DNA of 64,000 nucleotides from Erysipelotrichaceae bacterium (GCA_017454765.1 JAFTCJ010000021.1:124001-188000), one strand, 5' to 3'; numbered from the stretch's first letter, positions 7,411 to 16,502 are shown. Translations and numbers: made by a program. Notes: generated by a model from the letters alone, not told the origin.

Positions 7411-8754
7411 ATGGATTTTTTAGTTAAGATTTTCGGTATCATTTCCGGTGCCGGATCAACAGTAGTTATGCCTATTATCATTGCCTTGATCGGTATCATA
7501 ATGGGCGCTGGTGTTGGTAAATCCATCCGGGGCGGTTTAATGGTTGGCGTAGGCCTTATGGGCTTAAGCTTAACGACCGGACTGATGGGAACAATGGCTG
7601 ATGCAGTTGCAGCTATGTCTGCAAGATTCGGATTATCTCTGTCTACGATCGATATCGGTTGGCCGGCAGCTGCCGCAATCGGTAATGCTACAGTCGTAGG
7701 TACAATGATCATCCCGATATGTCTTGCTGTTAACGTTGTCTTACTGTTAATCGGCGCAACTCAGACTGCAGACATCGATATCTGGAACTACTGGCACTTC
7801 GCTTTCACAGGATCTCTGATCACTGTTGTTACCGGATCATTACCTTTAGGTCTGATCGGTGCTATCTGTAACGAAGTTATCGTCTTAGTTCTTGGTGATG
7901 TCACAGCTCCTTTAGCTGAACAGACATTAGGTATGCCAGGTGTATCTATTCCTCACGGATTCTCAGCTGCATTCGTCCCATTTGCACTGATTCTGAACTG
8001 GATTATTGAGAAGATCCCTGGATTAAGAGACATTGACCTGACATTGGATGGCCTTCAGGAAAAGTTCGGCGTATTTGGCGAACCGATCATCGTAGGCTTC
8101 ATTCTTGGTCTGATCATTGCTTTCTTGGGCGGCTATAATCTGGCTGCTGCTCTGCAGTGTGCTGTTACTATGGCTGCTACAATGGTGCTGATCCCTCGTA
8201 TGGCTGCATTGTTGATGGAAGGCTTAATGCCTATTTCCGACGCTGCAGGCACATTCATTGACAAGCACTTCGCCAGCAGAGGCAAGATCTATATCGGTCT
8301 TGACTCAGCAGTTGGTGTAGGTCACCCTCTGACTATCGCTTTAGGTTTACTGTGTGTTCCTATTCTGGTTTTACTGGCTGCAGTACTTCCAGGCAATACT
8401 GTTATTCCGGCTGTTGACCTTGCTGTATTACCGTACATTTTTGTTCTGGTAATCCCTATCTGCAAAGGTAACGGTTTCAGAAGCTTTGTCGTTGGTCTGA
8501 TCTGCTGCATCTTAGGTTTATACATTGCTACAGACCTGGCTGCTCCAATCACTGCTGTTGCTAAATCAATCAACTTCGATTTAGGCGGCGCTTCTTCTAT
8601 TTCTTCAATCTGTGACGGTGCTAACCCTCTGACTTGGATTCTGTTCAAGCTCTCCGGCTTAGGAACAACTGTTTCTATGGGCGTATTCGTATTGATCGCT
8701 GTTGCATGCGCTGTTTACAACTTCCTGAGAATTAGAAAAGAAAACGCAAAATAA
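7411..8754 (+). CDS. gatC: PTS sugar transporter subunit IIC, galactitol type
   Basis: A 447-residue polytopic membrane protein that forms the sugar channel of the PTS. It is hydrophobic throughout, with many helices (for example VVMPIIIALIGIIMGAGVGK, WPAAAAIGNATVVGTMIIP, IIVGFILGLIIAFLGGYNLA), and carries GatC-type loops such as SIPHGFSAAFVPFALILNW and DSAVGVGHPLTIALGLL. Length is typical. Strong AAGGAGG 7 nt before the start. Codon choice leans towards GCT, GGT and TTA compared with neighbours, consistent with high expression rather than transfer. Confidence 0.94.
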   Translation: MDFLVKIFGIISGAGSTVVMPIIIALIGIIMGAGVGKSIRGGLMVGVGLMGLSLTTGLMGTMADAVAAMSARFGLSLSTIDIGWPAAAAIGNATVVGTMIIPICLAVNVVLLLIGATQTADIDIWNYWHFAFTGSLITVVTGSLPLGLIGAICNEVIVLVLGDVTAPLAEQTLGMPGVSIPHGFSAAFVPFALILNWIIEKIPGLRDIDLTLDGLQEKFGVFGEPIIVGFILGLIIAFLGGYNLAAALQCAVTMAATMVLIPRMAALLMEGLMPISDAAGTFIDKHFASRGKIYIGLDSAVGVGHPLTIALGLLCVPILVLLAAVLPGNTVIPAVDLAVLPYIFVLVIPICKGNGFRSFVVGLICCILGLYIATDLAAPITAVAKSINFDLGGASSISSICDGANPLTWILFKLSGLGTTVSMGVFVLIAVACAVYNFLRIRKENAK

Positions 8755-8773
8755 GCATTTCAATTGAATGAGA

Positions 8774-8805
8774 AAGGGACATTGAAAAATGTCCCTTCTT
8801 CTTTT
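8774..8805 (+). terminator. Terminator of the PTS operon
   Basis: A 10-bp stem AAGGGACATT (8774-8783) and AATGTCCCTT (8788-8797) with a GAAA tetraloop, then CTTCTTTT. It lies inside the longest possible reading frame of the next gene and therefore argues against that gene's upstream ATG (8764). Confidence 0.9.
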
Positions 8806-8811
8806 AAGACA

Positions 8812-9306
8812 ATGAATAAGACCTACATCTATAATAAAAGCAGATATAGCGTAAGAATAACCGGGATAGGCTATTTTTCAATTTTGATGTTTCTGTATGG
8901 AACATACATGTTTATTTCGACATTCAGCATGATGTATCTTGCTGTCGTATTCATATGTTCCTATATCATCTTTGAAACATTCATAAGCTGTGCCAATCCG
9001 AATAAAGTTGTCATTACCGATAAATCGATTACTTTTGAAGATCCAAGACATTCCGATACATATCTCTGGAGTGAGATCAAGGACTTCAGAGTAAAGGCGC
9101 TGCCAAACAGGAAACAGGTCTATATCCGCATCAATAAAGACGATTTCCAGCTTTTAAAAGGAAGATACTGGGTATTCTGTCTGTTTTTCAATGATTGCGA
9201 TGAATTATATCAGTTTTTCCTGGATAAGGAAGCTGAAATACATCCTGAAACCTTGAAAGCAAAAGCTTGGAACGATTCGATGTCTAAAAAGAAGAAAGAT
9301 AGCTAA
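8812..9306 (+). CDS. Small membrane protein with PH-like C-terminal domain
   Basis: About 164 residues from MNKTYIYNKSRYSVRI. Two membrane helices (ITGIGYFSILMFLYGTYMFI and MYLAVVFICSYIIFETFI) are followed by a soluble beta-rich part (KVVITDKSITFEDP, YLWSEIKDFRVKAL) and a basic tail (SKKKKDS). The beta region resembles bacterial PH/YcxB-like domains; this is a pattern impression only. An ATG at 8764 is in frame but lies upstream of the strong PTS terminator, so 8812 is chosen, although its ribosome site is poor. It is followed by yjbQ after 27 bases. Function unknown. Confidence 0.6.
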   Translation: MNKTYIYNKSRYSVRITGIGYFSILMFLYGTYMFISTFSMMYLAVVFICSYIIFETFISCANPNKVVITDKSITFEDPRHSDTYLWSEIKDFRVKALPNRKQVYIRINKDDFQLLKGRYWVFCLFFNDCDELYQFFLDKEAEIHPETLKAKAWNDSMSKKKKDS

Positions 9307-9317
9307 AACTGATACAA

Positions 9318-9325
9318 GGGGGGGG
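9318..9325 (+). repeat. Run of eight G in the ribosome binding site of yjbQ
   Basis: The sequence before the yjbQ start is AAGGGGGGGGTAAATAGT. The G8 run is the only Shine-Dalgarno candidate and lies 8 nt from the ATG. Runs of this length slip during replication. Confidence 0.85.
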
Positions 9326-9333
9326 TAAATAGT

Positions 9334-9858
9334 ATGGCTGTATATAAAGAAACGATTGAAGGAATCAAATCGACCGGCATTTCTCCGACTTACAACAACA
9401 TCACAGGCGAAGTCAGAGAAATCATTAAAAGAAGCGGAATTAATGACGGTGTCGTGCATGTGATCTCACCGCATACGACATGTTCAATATTCTTTGAAGA
9501 GTATGTTCACGATACACTGCCGAATGGAAAGGAATTCATTCAGCAGGATCTCGATAATGCTCTGGCCAAGATCATTCCGGATCAGACAGCCTGGGGACAG
9601 TATTTTTATCCTGGATTAAAGCATTTTGAGGAAGTAGAAAGCTGGCCTGATTACCGTAAGTATCTTCCAAGCGGTACCAGAGAGGAACTGTGGAATGCCG
9701 ATGCGCATCTTAAATCGACAATAATCGGCAATTCCGCTACTTTCGAAGTCGATAACGGCGATCTGGGAGTAGGGAAGACCGGCTATATCTATTTTGTCGA
9801 TTTTGACAGAACGCATGCCCGCGAAAGAAGATGTAAAGTCGTAGTTATCGGTGAATAA
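9334..9858 (+). CDS. yjbQ: YjbQ family protein (UPF0047)
   Basis: A 174-residue member of the YjbQ/UPF0047 family; the Escherichia coli protein is reported to have weak thiamine phosphate synthase activity, and the natural role is unclear. Signatures are SPHTTCSIFFEE, the conserved NADAHLKSTIIG, and the C-terminal LGVGKTGYIYFVDFD with RERR. It is longer than typical ~135-residue members because of an insert around YPGLKHFEEVESWPDYRKYL. It is translated from an unusual poly-G ribosome site and probably shares an mRNA with the oxidoreductase that follows 1 base later. Confidence 0.85.
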   Translation: MAVYKETIEGIKSTGISPTYNNITGEVREIIKRSGINDGVVHVISPHTTCSIFFEEYVHDTLPNGKEFIQQDLDNALAKIIPDQTAWGQYFYPGLKHFEEVESWPDYRKYLPSGTREELWNADAHLKSTIIGNSATFEVDNGDLGVGKTGYIYFVDFDRTHARERRCKVVVIGE

Positions 9859-9859
9859 C

Positions 9860-10849
9860 ATGAAACTGGGAATCGTCGGAGCCGGTTTAATCGTTCATAC
9901 GTTGCTCGAGTTTATCGAAGAAACAGAGATCGAACTCACTGCAATCAGTGCTACACCCGCAGAGATCGGAAAACTGAATGAGCTGAAAGACAGATACGGT
10001 TTTCGTGATGTCTATACGGACTTTGACGAAATGCTGGAAAATGATGAGATCGATACCGTCTATATCGGTGTCAACAATCATCTTCATTACACATTTGCTT
10101 TAAAGGCTCTATTGAAAAACAAGAACGTCATTCAGGAAAAGCCATTCACTTCCAATTGCAGTCAGGCAAAGAAACTGATCGATACGGCAAAAGAAAGGAA
10201 TCTTTTCCTGTTTGAAGCAATTTCAACGATCCATAATCCCAATTTCAAAAAGATCGAAAGTCTGATCCCAACTCTGGGAGATATCAAGATCGTAACGCTC
10301 AATTACACGCAGTATTCAAGCCGTTATGATGCGTTTAAAAAAGGAGAAATACTCCCGGCTTTTGATTACAGGAAATCCGGAGGTGCACTCATGGATCTGA
10401 ATATTTACAATATTCATTCCATCGTGAAACTCTTTGGTTCACCAAATACTGTATCCTATATCGCAAATATAGAAAAGGGTGTTGATACCAGCGGTATTCT
10501 CACACTTGATTATGACAGTTTCAAAGCGGTGCTCATCGGTGCGAAAGACTGTAAGGCACCGTTCATCAATGCGATACAGGGCAATGAAGGAAGCATTTCG
10601 ACCACTTCACCGATGTTTACACTGACACATTTTGAATATGAACTGAACAATAAAGAAAGCGTTCATTATGATGAAACAGCCGGTGCACATCGGATGAAGC
10701 ATGAATTTGAGGATTTTCTGGAAGTCTTCAATCAGAAAGACTATCAGGCGTGCTATGAACTGCTGGAGCATTCGTTGAGAGTCATGGATGTCGTGAGCAA
10801 AGCGAGGGAATGTATCAATTTGAAATTCCCTGATGACGATAATATCTGA
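9860..10849 (+). CDS. Gfo/Idh/MocA family NAD(P)-dependent oxidoreductase
   Basis: A 329-residue dehydrogenase. The N-terminal Rossmann fold shows GIVGAGLIVHTLLEF, then the family motifs YIGVNNHLHY and EKPFTSN (the catalytic/nucleotide Lys of EKP). The C-terminal alpha/beta substrate domain contains GGALMDLNIYNIHS. The ATG at 9860 with GGTGA upstream is preferred over a GTG at 9851 inside yjbQ. Family members act on sugars, inositol or dihydrodiols. A role in the nearby polyol/sugar locus is possible but not shown by the sequence. Confidence 0.88.
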   Translation: MKLGIVGAGLIVHTLLEFIEETEIELTAISATPAEIGKLNELKDRYGFRDVYTDFDEMLENDEIDTVYIGVNNHLHYTFALKALLKNKNVIQEKPFTSNCSQAKKLIDTAKERNLFLFEAISTIHNPNFKKIESLIPTLGDIKIVTLNYTQYSSRYDAFKKGEILPAFDYRKSGGALMDLNIYNIHSIVKLFGSPNTVSYIANIEKGVDTSGILTLDYDSFKAVLIGAKDCKAPFINAIQGNEGSISTTSPMFTLTHFEYELNNKESVHYDETAGAHRMKHEFEDFLEVFNQKDYQACYELLEHSLRVMDVVSKARECINLKFPDDDNI

Positions 10850-10856
10850 GATAAGA

Positions 10857-10889
10857 AAACACCGTTTCTGATGAAACGGTGTTTATTTT
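10857..10889. terminator. Bidirectional terminator
   Basis: Stem AAACACCGTTTC (10857-10868) with GAAACGGTGTTT (10873-10884), loop TGAT, then ATTTT. It overlaps the stop codon of plsY on the other strand and serves both convergent genes. Confidence 0.9.
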
Positions 10890-11485
10890 GAACCGATCTT
10901 TGATTCGGTCCCGTTTATGATACGTTCGATATTTGCTTTATGTCTGTAGATGACAAACAAAGCTAACAGAAATACCAGAAGACCTGAACTGCGGCTAACG
11001 AACAGAAATATCATGATCGCGGCACATGTCACACCGACCATTGAAGAAAGGGAAACGATCTTTGTAGAAAACAGCACAGCAAAGAATATGATGATCGGTA
11101 AAACAAAAGTGAACATATATTCATGATTGACGAATACTGCCAGTCCGAGCAGATAACCGTAAGCGCAGGCGACTGCCTTGCCGCCCCTGAAACCTGCAAA
11201 GATCGGGAAACAGTGACCGATGCACACAGCCAGTCCGATATATTGTTCATATCCGGGCAGGATTCTGTTGATAAGCAGCATGAACAGGAATGCTTTTAAG
11301 CCGTCCAAAAGGATGACCAGAAAACCGATATGCGTTCCCAGGACTCTTCCGGCATTAGTTCCGCCGAGGTTTCCGGATCCGTAATCGCGTATATCTGTAT
11401 GGAAGAAAAACTTGCCGATCACCAGTCCCCAGGGGATCGATCCGATCAGGTATGCAGGTATCATCCAGAGCAGTACTTGAGGCAT
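10883..11485 (-). CDS. plsY: Glycerol-3-phosphate acyltransferase PlsY
   Basis: A 200-residue integral membrane enzyme that transfers the acyl group from acyl-phosphate to glycerol-3-phosphate, the first step of phospholipid synthesis in Firmicutes. The three conserved cytoplasmic loops are visible: YGSGNLGGTNAGRVLG, GHCFPIFAGFRGGKAVA and the C-terminal RHKANIERI. Five or more membrane helices lie between them. The ribosome site is AAAGGAGAAC. It is divergent from parE with about 90 bases between; parE-parC next to plsY is a common Firmicute arrangement. Confidence 0.97.
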   Translation of the reverse strand: MPQVLLWMIPAYLIGSIPWGLVIGKFFFHTDIRDYGSGNLGGTNAGRVLGTHIGFLVILLDGLKAFLFMLLINRILPGYEQYIGLAVCIGHCFPIFAGFRGGKAVACAYGYLLGLAVFVNHEYMFTFVLPIIIFFAVLFSTKIVSLSSMVGVTCAAIMIFLFVSRSSGLLVFLLALFVIYRHKANIERIINGTESKIGSK

Positions 11486-11557
11486 TTTTCTGTTCTCCTT
11501 TCCTTTGAAAAAGTACAGTTTCTTTCTCGCTGTGATTATAACACAGGGTCACTCTTT

Positions 11558-11567
11558 ATGTTATAAT
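11558..11567 (+). promoter_or_regulatory. Extended -10 promoter of parE, near-leaderless
   Basis: TGTTATAAT (TG, one base, then TATAAT at 11562-11567) ends 10 nt before the parE ATG. No Shine-Dalgarno sequence fits in the gap, so the leader is at most a few bases. Confidence 0.65.
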
Positions 11568-11577
11568 TTTATAGGTT

Positions 11578-13503
11578 ATGTACAACAAATACGACGACAG
11601 CAGTATTGAGATTCTGGAAGGTCTTGAAGCCGTAAGGAAGAGACCGGGAATGTATATCGGTTCCGTTGACGCAAGAGGTCTGCACCATCTGGTGTGGGAG
11701 ATCGTTGACAACGCAATCGATGAAGCGATCAACGGTTTCGGTGATGAGATCATCATCCAGATCAACAAGGACGGATCCTGCACGGTAACTGACTACGGAA
11801 GAGGAATGCCTGTGGGCATGCACAAATCCGGCAAGAATACCCTGCAGGTCATTTTTACTGTGCTCCATGCCGGCGGAAAGTTCTCTGATCAGGGCGGATA
11901 TAAGACGGCAGGCGGTCTGCACGGTGTCGGTGCATCTGTTGTCAACGCCTTGTCTTCCTGGCTTGAAGTCGAAGTATGCAGAGACAGGAAACGCTATCTG
12001 ATGCGTTTTGAAAACGGCGGCAAGAAAGTATCCAAGCTGCAGGAGCTGGGTCCGACAAACAAGACCGGTTCCAAAGTCACTTTCATGCCGGACAAGAAAA
12101 TATTCCAGACGACCAATTTCAATTTCCAGACGATTGTCGAACGTGCTCAGGAAGAGGCTTTCCTTCTGCAGAATGTCAAACTGATTGTCAAAGACGAAAG
12201 AACGGGAGACTCTCAGGAGTTCTTATACAATGAAGGTTTAAAGGCCTTTATGGAATACCTGCATGAAGACAAGGATGTGCTTCATGATACGGTATGTCTG
12301 AGCGGAGAAAAAGACGGAATCAGCGTCAATATCGCTTTCCAGTATACTGACGGTTATCAGGAGAACACATTCTCCTATGTCAATCTTGTCAGGACGGGAG
12401 ACGGCGGAACACATGAGATCGGATACAAAACCGCTTTTACCAAAGTCATCAATGAATTTGCCAGAGAGACGGGTCTTCTGAAAGAAAAAGACAAAAACTT
12501 TGAGGGTGCTGATGTCAGGGAAGGACTGACATCCATCATTTCCTGTGCCGTTCCCGAATCAATACTGCAGTTTGAAGGTCAGACAAAGGGAAAACTGGGG
12601 ACACCGGAAGCAAAGACTGCTGTGGATTCCATCGTTTCCGAACAGCTGACTTATTACCTGCATGAAAACAAAGAAACAGCGACACAGCTGATCAGGAAGA
12701 TACAGAGAGCTGCTCTGGCCAGAGAAGCCGCCAGAAAGGCGAAAGATGAAGCCAGAAGCGGAAAGAAATCTTCAGCCAGGGCAAAGGAGATCTTAAGCGG
12801 AAAACTGGCTCCGGCACAGTCAAGGGATTCTTCAAAGCTTGAACTGTTCCTGGTTGAGGGCGATTCGGCTGGAGGCTCTGCCAAGAAATGCCGTGACTCG
12901 TCGTTCCAGGCGATCCTGCCTTTAAGAGGAAAGGTTCTGAATACGGAAAGAGCTTCTGTTTCTGAGATCGAAAAAAACGAAGAGCTAAATACGATTATCC
13001 ACTGTATCGGTGCCGGTGTGGGACCGCATTTCAATGTGGATGATATCCACTACGAAAAGGTCATCATCATGACCGATGCCGATACCGACGGTGCTCATAT
13101 CCAGGTATTGCTTTTGACGTTTTTCTACCGTTTCATGAGAGAACTGATCGAGACCGGTCATGTCTATATCGCTATGCCGCCTTTGTATGGTGTCATGAAA
13201 AACAAGGAACGGATTTATCTGTATTCGGATGAGGAATTGAATGAAATGAAACAGGAGATCGGCGAGAAAGCCGATATCCAGAGATACAAGGGTCTGGGTG
13301 AAATGGATGCCGACCAGCTTTGGGATACGACCATGGATCCCTCAAAGAGGACTCTGATACAGGTATCAATCGAAGATGCCGCTTTATGTGAAAGAAGGAT
13401 CTCGGTTTTAATGGGCAACAATGCCGAGGTCAGAAGAAAGTGGATCGATGATAATATCGATTTCACACTGGAAGAGGATTACAGAGTAAGACGCAATGGC
13501 TAA
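11578..13503 (+). CDS. parE: DNA topoisomerase IV subunit B
   Basis: The 641-residue ATPase subunit of topoisomerase IV, which decatenates daughter chromosomes. The opening IEILEGLEAVRKRPGMYIGS fixes the start. GHKL motifs follow (EIVDNAIDEA, TDYGRGMPVG, GGLHGVGASVVNALS), then the transducer domain, and the TOPRIM domain with LVEGDSAGGSAKKCRD, PLRGKVLN and MTDADTDGAHI carrying the metal-binding acidic residues. The C-terminus has the conserved YKGLGEMDADQLW. parC follows with an 8-base overlap, indicating coupled translation. Adjacency to parC and the length favour ParE over GyrB. Confidence 0.96.
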   Translation: MYNKYDDSSIEILEGLEAVRKRPGMYIGSVDARGLHHLVWEIVDNAIDEAINGFGDEIIIQINKDGSCTVTDYGRGMPVGMHKSGKNTLQVIFTVLHAGGKFSDQGGYKTAGGLHGVGASVVNALSSWLEVEVCRDRKRYLMRFENGGKKVSKLQELGPTNKTGSKVTFMPDKKIFQTTNFNFQTIVERAQEEAFLLQNVKLIVKDERTGDSQEFLYNEGLKAFMEYLHEDKDVLHDTVCLSGEKDGISVNIAFQYTDGYQENTFSYVNLVRTGDGGTHEIGYKTAFTKVINEFARETGLLKEKDKNFEGADVREGLTSIISCAVPESILQFEGQTKGKLGTPEAKTAVDSIVSEQLTYYLHENKETATQLIRKIQRAALAREAARKAKDEARSGKKSSARAKEILSGKLAPAQSRDSSKLELFLVEGDSAGGSAKKCRDSSFQAILPLRGKVLNTERASVSEIEKNEELNTIIHCIGAGVGPHFNVDDIHYEKVIIMTDADTDGAHIQVLLLTFFYRFMRELIETGHVYIAMPPLYGVMKNKERIYLYSDEELNEMKQEIGEKADIQRYKGLGEMDADQLWDTTMDPSKRTLIQVSIEDAALCERRISVLMGNNAEVRRKWIDDNIDFTLEEDYRVRRNG

Positions 13504-16003
13504 GAGAAAGAAAGAAGAGATCATTGAGAATTTTCTGAACGAAACACTGGACGATATCATGTCCGATCGTTTTGGCAGTTATTCGAAATACATCATTCAG
13601 GAAAGAGCCCTGCCGGATGCCAGAGACGGTCTGAAACCCGTTCAGAGAAGAATTCTCTATTCCATGTATATTGACGGGAATACATACGAAAAACCGCACA
13701 GGAAGTCTGCAAAGACCGTAGGAAGCGTCATGGGCACATTCCATCCTCACGGAGATTCTTCCATTTATGAAGCGATGGTCAGAATGTCCCAGGACTGGAA
13801 GATCAATGTTCCGCTGATCGACATGCACGGCAACAACGGCTCGATCGATGACGACCCGCCGGCTGCCATGCGTTATACCGAGGCAAGACTGGCCAAGAAT
13901 GCGGATCTGCTGCTGGATGATATCGACTATGATTCCGTCGCCATGACCAACAACTATGACGATACCCATCTGGAACCGACTGTTCTTCCGGCAAGATATC
14001 CTTTATTGCTGGTCAACGGTTCCACAGGCATCGCTTCCGGTTATGCCACCAATATCGCTCCGCACAACTTCAACGAGATCGTCAATGCGACCATTTACAG
14101 ACTGCATCATCCCGACTGTTCCCTGGATGAACTGATGGAATATGTCAAAGGACCGGATTTCCCGACCGGCGGCATCGTTCAGGGGAAAGCGCAGATCAGG
14201 GAAGTTTTTGAGACCGGCAAAGGAAAAGTCGTCGTCAGGAGCCGCTGTGAGATCGTGGAAGGGAAGACCGGTTCATCGATCATCGTCAGCGAGATCCCCT
14301 ATGAAGTGATCAAGTCTTCTCTGGTCAAAAAGATATCCGATATCTATCTGTCCAAGCAGATCGACGGCATCATCGATGTCAGGGACGAATCGGGCAGAGA
14401 CGGTCTCAGGATCGTCATCGAATGCAAGAAAGACGCAAACTGCGAACAGATTCTGAATTATCTGTATAAGAATACGGATCTGCAGATCAATTATTCATAT
14501 AACAATGTTGCGATCGTCAATCATAAACCAGTACTGATGTCACTTGCTTCAGCACTGGATGCGTTTATCGATCACAGAAGAGATGTCGTCATCAACAGAT
14601 CGAAATATCTTCTGAACAAGAAACAGGCCCGTCTGCATATCATTGAAGGCCTGATCAAGGCGATTTCGATCCTTGATGACGTGATCGCGCTGATCAGGAA
14701 GTCAAAAGACAAGAAGGATGCCAAGGAAAACCTGAAAGCTGCTTTCCTGTTTACGGAAGAACAGGCGGAAGCCATCGTTTCTTTGCGTCTCTACCGTCTG
14801 TCATCGACTGATATCATGGTGCTCAAAGAAGAAAACGGCACGCTGATCAAGGAGATCGCCGAACTCAATGCGATCCTGGGATCCAGAGAAGTTCTCGATA
14901 ATGTGCTGGTCAATGAACTCAAGGAAGTCAATGAGCTTCAGATCACTCCGAGACGTTCACAGATCGAGGATGAAGTATCGGAAGTCATCGTCGACAAGAT
15001 GGCCATGATACCAAATGAAGCCTGTTACATTTCAGTGTCCAGGGACGGCTATCTCAAACGCTTCTCCGAAAGAGCGTTCAACGCAAACCTCAATACGATT
15101 CCTTCGTACAAAGAAGGCGATGCTTTGCTGGGAATCAAGGCCTGCGATACGCTGGATACGCTTTTACTTTTCTCCAATAAAGGAAATTATGCCTATCTGC
15201 CTGTCTACAAGATCGATGAATGCAAGTTCAAGGATATCGGCAGACATGTTTCTCACTATGTGAGGATGGAAGGCAATGAGAAATTCATAGGCGGTATCAT
15301 CGTCAAGAATTTCGATACGTTCGCATTTGTTGTGACAGCAACCAGAAACGGCATGATCAAGAAGACAATGCTGCCGCGTTTTGATGTCGACCGTTCTTCC
15401 AAAGCCCTGACCGGTATGAAGCTGAAAGCGGGAGATGAACTTGTATCGCTGTGTCTGTGCTATGAAAACGACGATCTGATCCTGATTTCCAAAGACGGAT
15501 ACTGCAACAGGTATTCTTCACAGATCATTTCCGATGTTGCGGCCAAAGCGCAGGGCGTCATCGCCATGAATGTCAAAGCCGATGAACTGGCCTGTGTCGT
15601 TGCCGATCATCATGACGGAAAAGAACTGCTGGTCTATACCGACAAAGGCGGATTCAAGCGCATTCATGTCTCAAATCTGGAATTCACATCGAGAAACACC
15701 AAGGGATACCGCATCTTCAGACAGATCAAGTCAAGACCGCACAGCGTCATCAAAGCGGATATGGTATCTAGCTATCAGACTTTGTATGTCGCCGATGGCG
15801 ATAAAGTGCAGGAAATGGCTGTTTCCGAAGTACCGTTCATGGATCTGGAGCAGTCGTTCTCATCACCTCTGGATCTCTCAGATTCTTATTTCTGCATCAG
15901 CAAGGATATGACTGATATCTTTGATGCGGAGATCGTCGATATTCCGGAAGACTATTTCAGTAACAGTGAGGAAGAAAGCGAACAGACATCTTTGTTTGAT
16001 TGA
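13496..16003 (+). CDS. parC: DNA topoisomerase IV subunit A
   Basis: The 835-residue DNA-cleaving subunit. The N-terminal winged-helix domain has RALPDARDGLKPVQRRIL. The fluoroquinolone-target region reads HPHGDSSIYEAM, with Ser88 and Glu92 at the positions that mutate in resistant strains, so it looks wild type. The catalytic Tyr127 lies in AAMRYTEARL. Tower and coiled-coil regions follow, then a C-terminal beta-pinwheel with six degenerate repeats. It lacks the full GyrA-box QRRGGKG, supporting ParC. The acidic tail ends EEESEQTSLFD. Confidence 0.96.
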   Translation: MAKRKKEEIIENFLNETLDDIMSDRFGSYSKYIIQERALPDARDGLKPVQRRILYSMYIDGNTYEKPHRKSAKTVGSVMGTFHPHGDSSIYEAMVRMSQDWKINVPLIDMHGNNGSIDDDPPAAMRYTEARLAKNADLLLDDIDYDSVAMTNNYDDTHLEPTVLPARYPLLLVNGSTGIASGYATNIAPHNFNEIVNATIYRLHHPDCSLDELMEYVKGPDFPTGGIVQGKAQIREVFETGKGKVVVRSRCEIVEGKTGSSIIVSEIPYEVIKSSLVKKISDIYLSKQIDGIIDVRDESGRDGLRIVIECKKDANCEQILNYLYKNTDLQINYSYNNVAIVNHKPVLMSLASALDAFIDHRRDVVINRSKYLLNKKQARLHIIEGLIKAISILDDVIALIRKSKDKKDAKENLKAAFLFTEEQAEAIVSLRLYRLSSTDIMVLKEENGTLIKEIAELNAILGSREVLDNVLVNELKEVNELQITPRRSQIEDEVSEVIVDKMAMIPNEACYISVSRDGYLKRFSERAFNANLNTIPSYKEGDALLGIKACDTLDTLLLFSNKGNYAYLPVYKIDECKFKDIGRHVSHYVRMEGNEKFIGGIIVKNFDTFAFVVTATRNGMIKKTMLPRFDVDRSSKALTGMKLKAGDELVSLCLCYENDDLILISKDGYCNRYSSQIISDVAAKAQGVIAMNVKADELACVVADHHDGKELLVYTDKGGFKRIHVSNLEFTSRNTKGYRIFRQIKSRPHSVIKADMVSSYQTLYVADGDKVQEMAVSEVPFMDLEQSFSSPLDLSDSYFCISKDMTDIFDAEIVDIPEDYFSNSEEESEQTSLFD

Positions 16004-16004
16004 T

Positions 16005-16502
16005 ATGGCAGTTTTCAGACCCAAAGAGATTTTGAATATATTTACCGATCTTGATATGGATCACTACCGTGATCTGGGTTTTGATCTGGTTTTGCTGGAT
16101 ATCGATAACACGATCGCCGTTCCTGATACCGGCGGATGTGATGAAAAAGCTGCTGCTTTCATTCATAAACTTAAGGAAAAAGGATTCAGACCTGTCATTT
16201 TTTCAAATAATACGGAAGACAGGGTGAAGATGTTTATCGGAGATCTGGATGTCGATTACTGGCACATGGCATTCAAACCTGTACCGTTCGCCTATGTCTT
16301 TTGCTGCATGAAGTATCATACGAAGCCGTCGAAAACACTGGTTCTCGGGGATCAGCTGCTGACGGATATACTGGGTGCAAATCTGAGCGGATGCTACGGC
16401 ATCTATTGCCGGCAGCTGCAGAAAAAGGATTCAAAAATAACGGCCCGAAACCGTAAAATAGAGAAAATGATCTGGAGATATCTGCTGCATGAAGAAGTGT
16501 AA
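16005..16502 (+). CDS. yqeG: YqeG family HAD-superfamily phosphatase
   Basis: A 165-residue HAD hydrolase. Motif I is LLDIDNTIAVPD with the nucleophile and acid/base Asp, motif II is IFSNNTE, and motif III/IV appears as VLGDQLLTDILGAN. The family (YqeG, TIGR01668) sits next to yqeH in most Firmicutes; its substrate is uncertain. The start follows the parC stop by one base, so it may share the parEC transcript. It overlaps yqeH by 14 bases. Confidence 0.92.
   Translation: MAVFRPKEILNIFTDLDMDHYRDLGFDLVLLDIDNTIAVPDTGGCDEKAAAFIHKLKEKGFRPVIFSNNTEDRVKMFIGDLDVDYWHMAFKPVPFAYVFCCMKYHTKPSKTLVLGDQLLTDILGANLSGCYGIYCRQLQKKDSKITARNRKIEKMIWRYLLHEEV

Noticed and set aside
7411-8754. Horizontal transfer of gatC from its distinct codon use
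   Set aside because: The bias towards GCT, GGT and TTA is also seen in gatB and fits strong expression; no flanking mobile elements.
11569-11922. Minus-strand frame opposite parE
   Set aside because: Covers the conserved GHKL region of parE; no independent support.
13720-13780. Fluoroquinolone resistance mutation in parC
   Set aside because: The resistance-determining region keeps Ser88 and Glu92.
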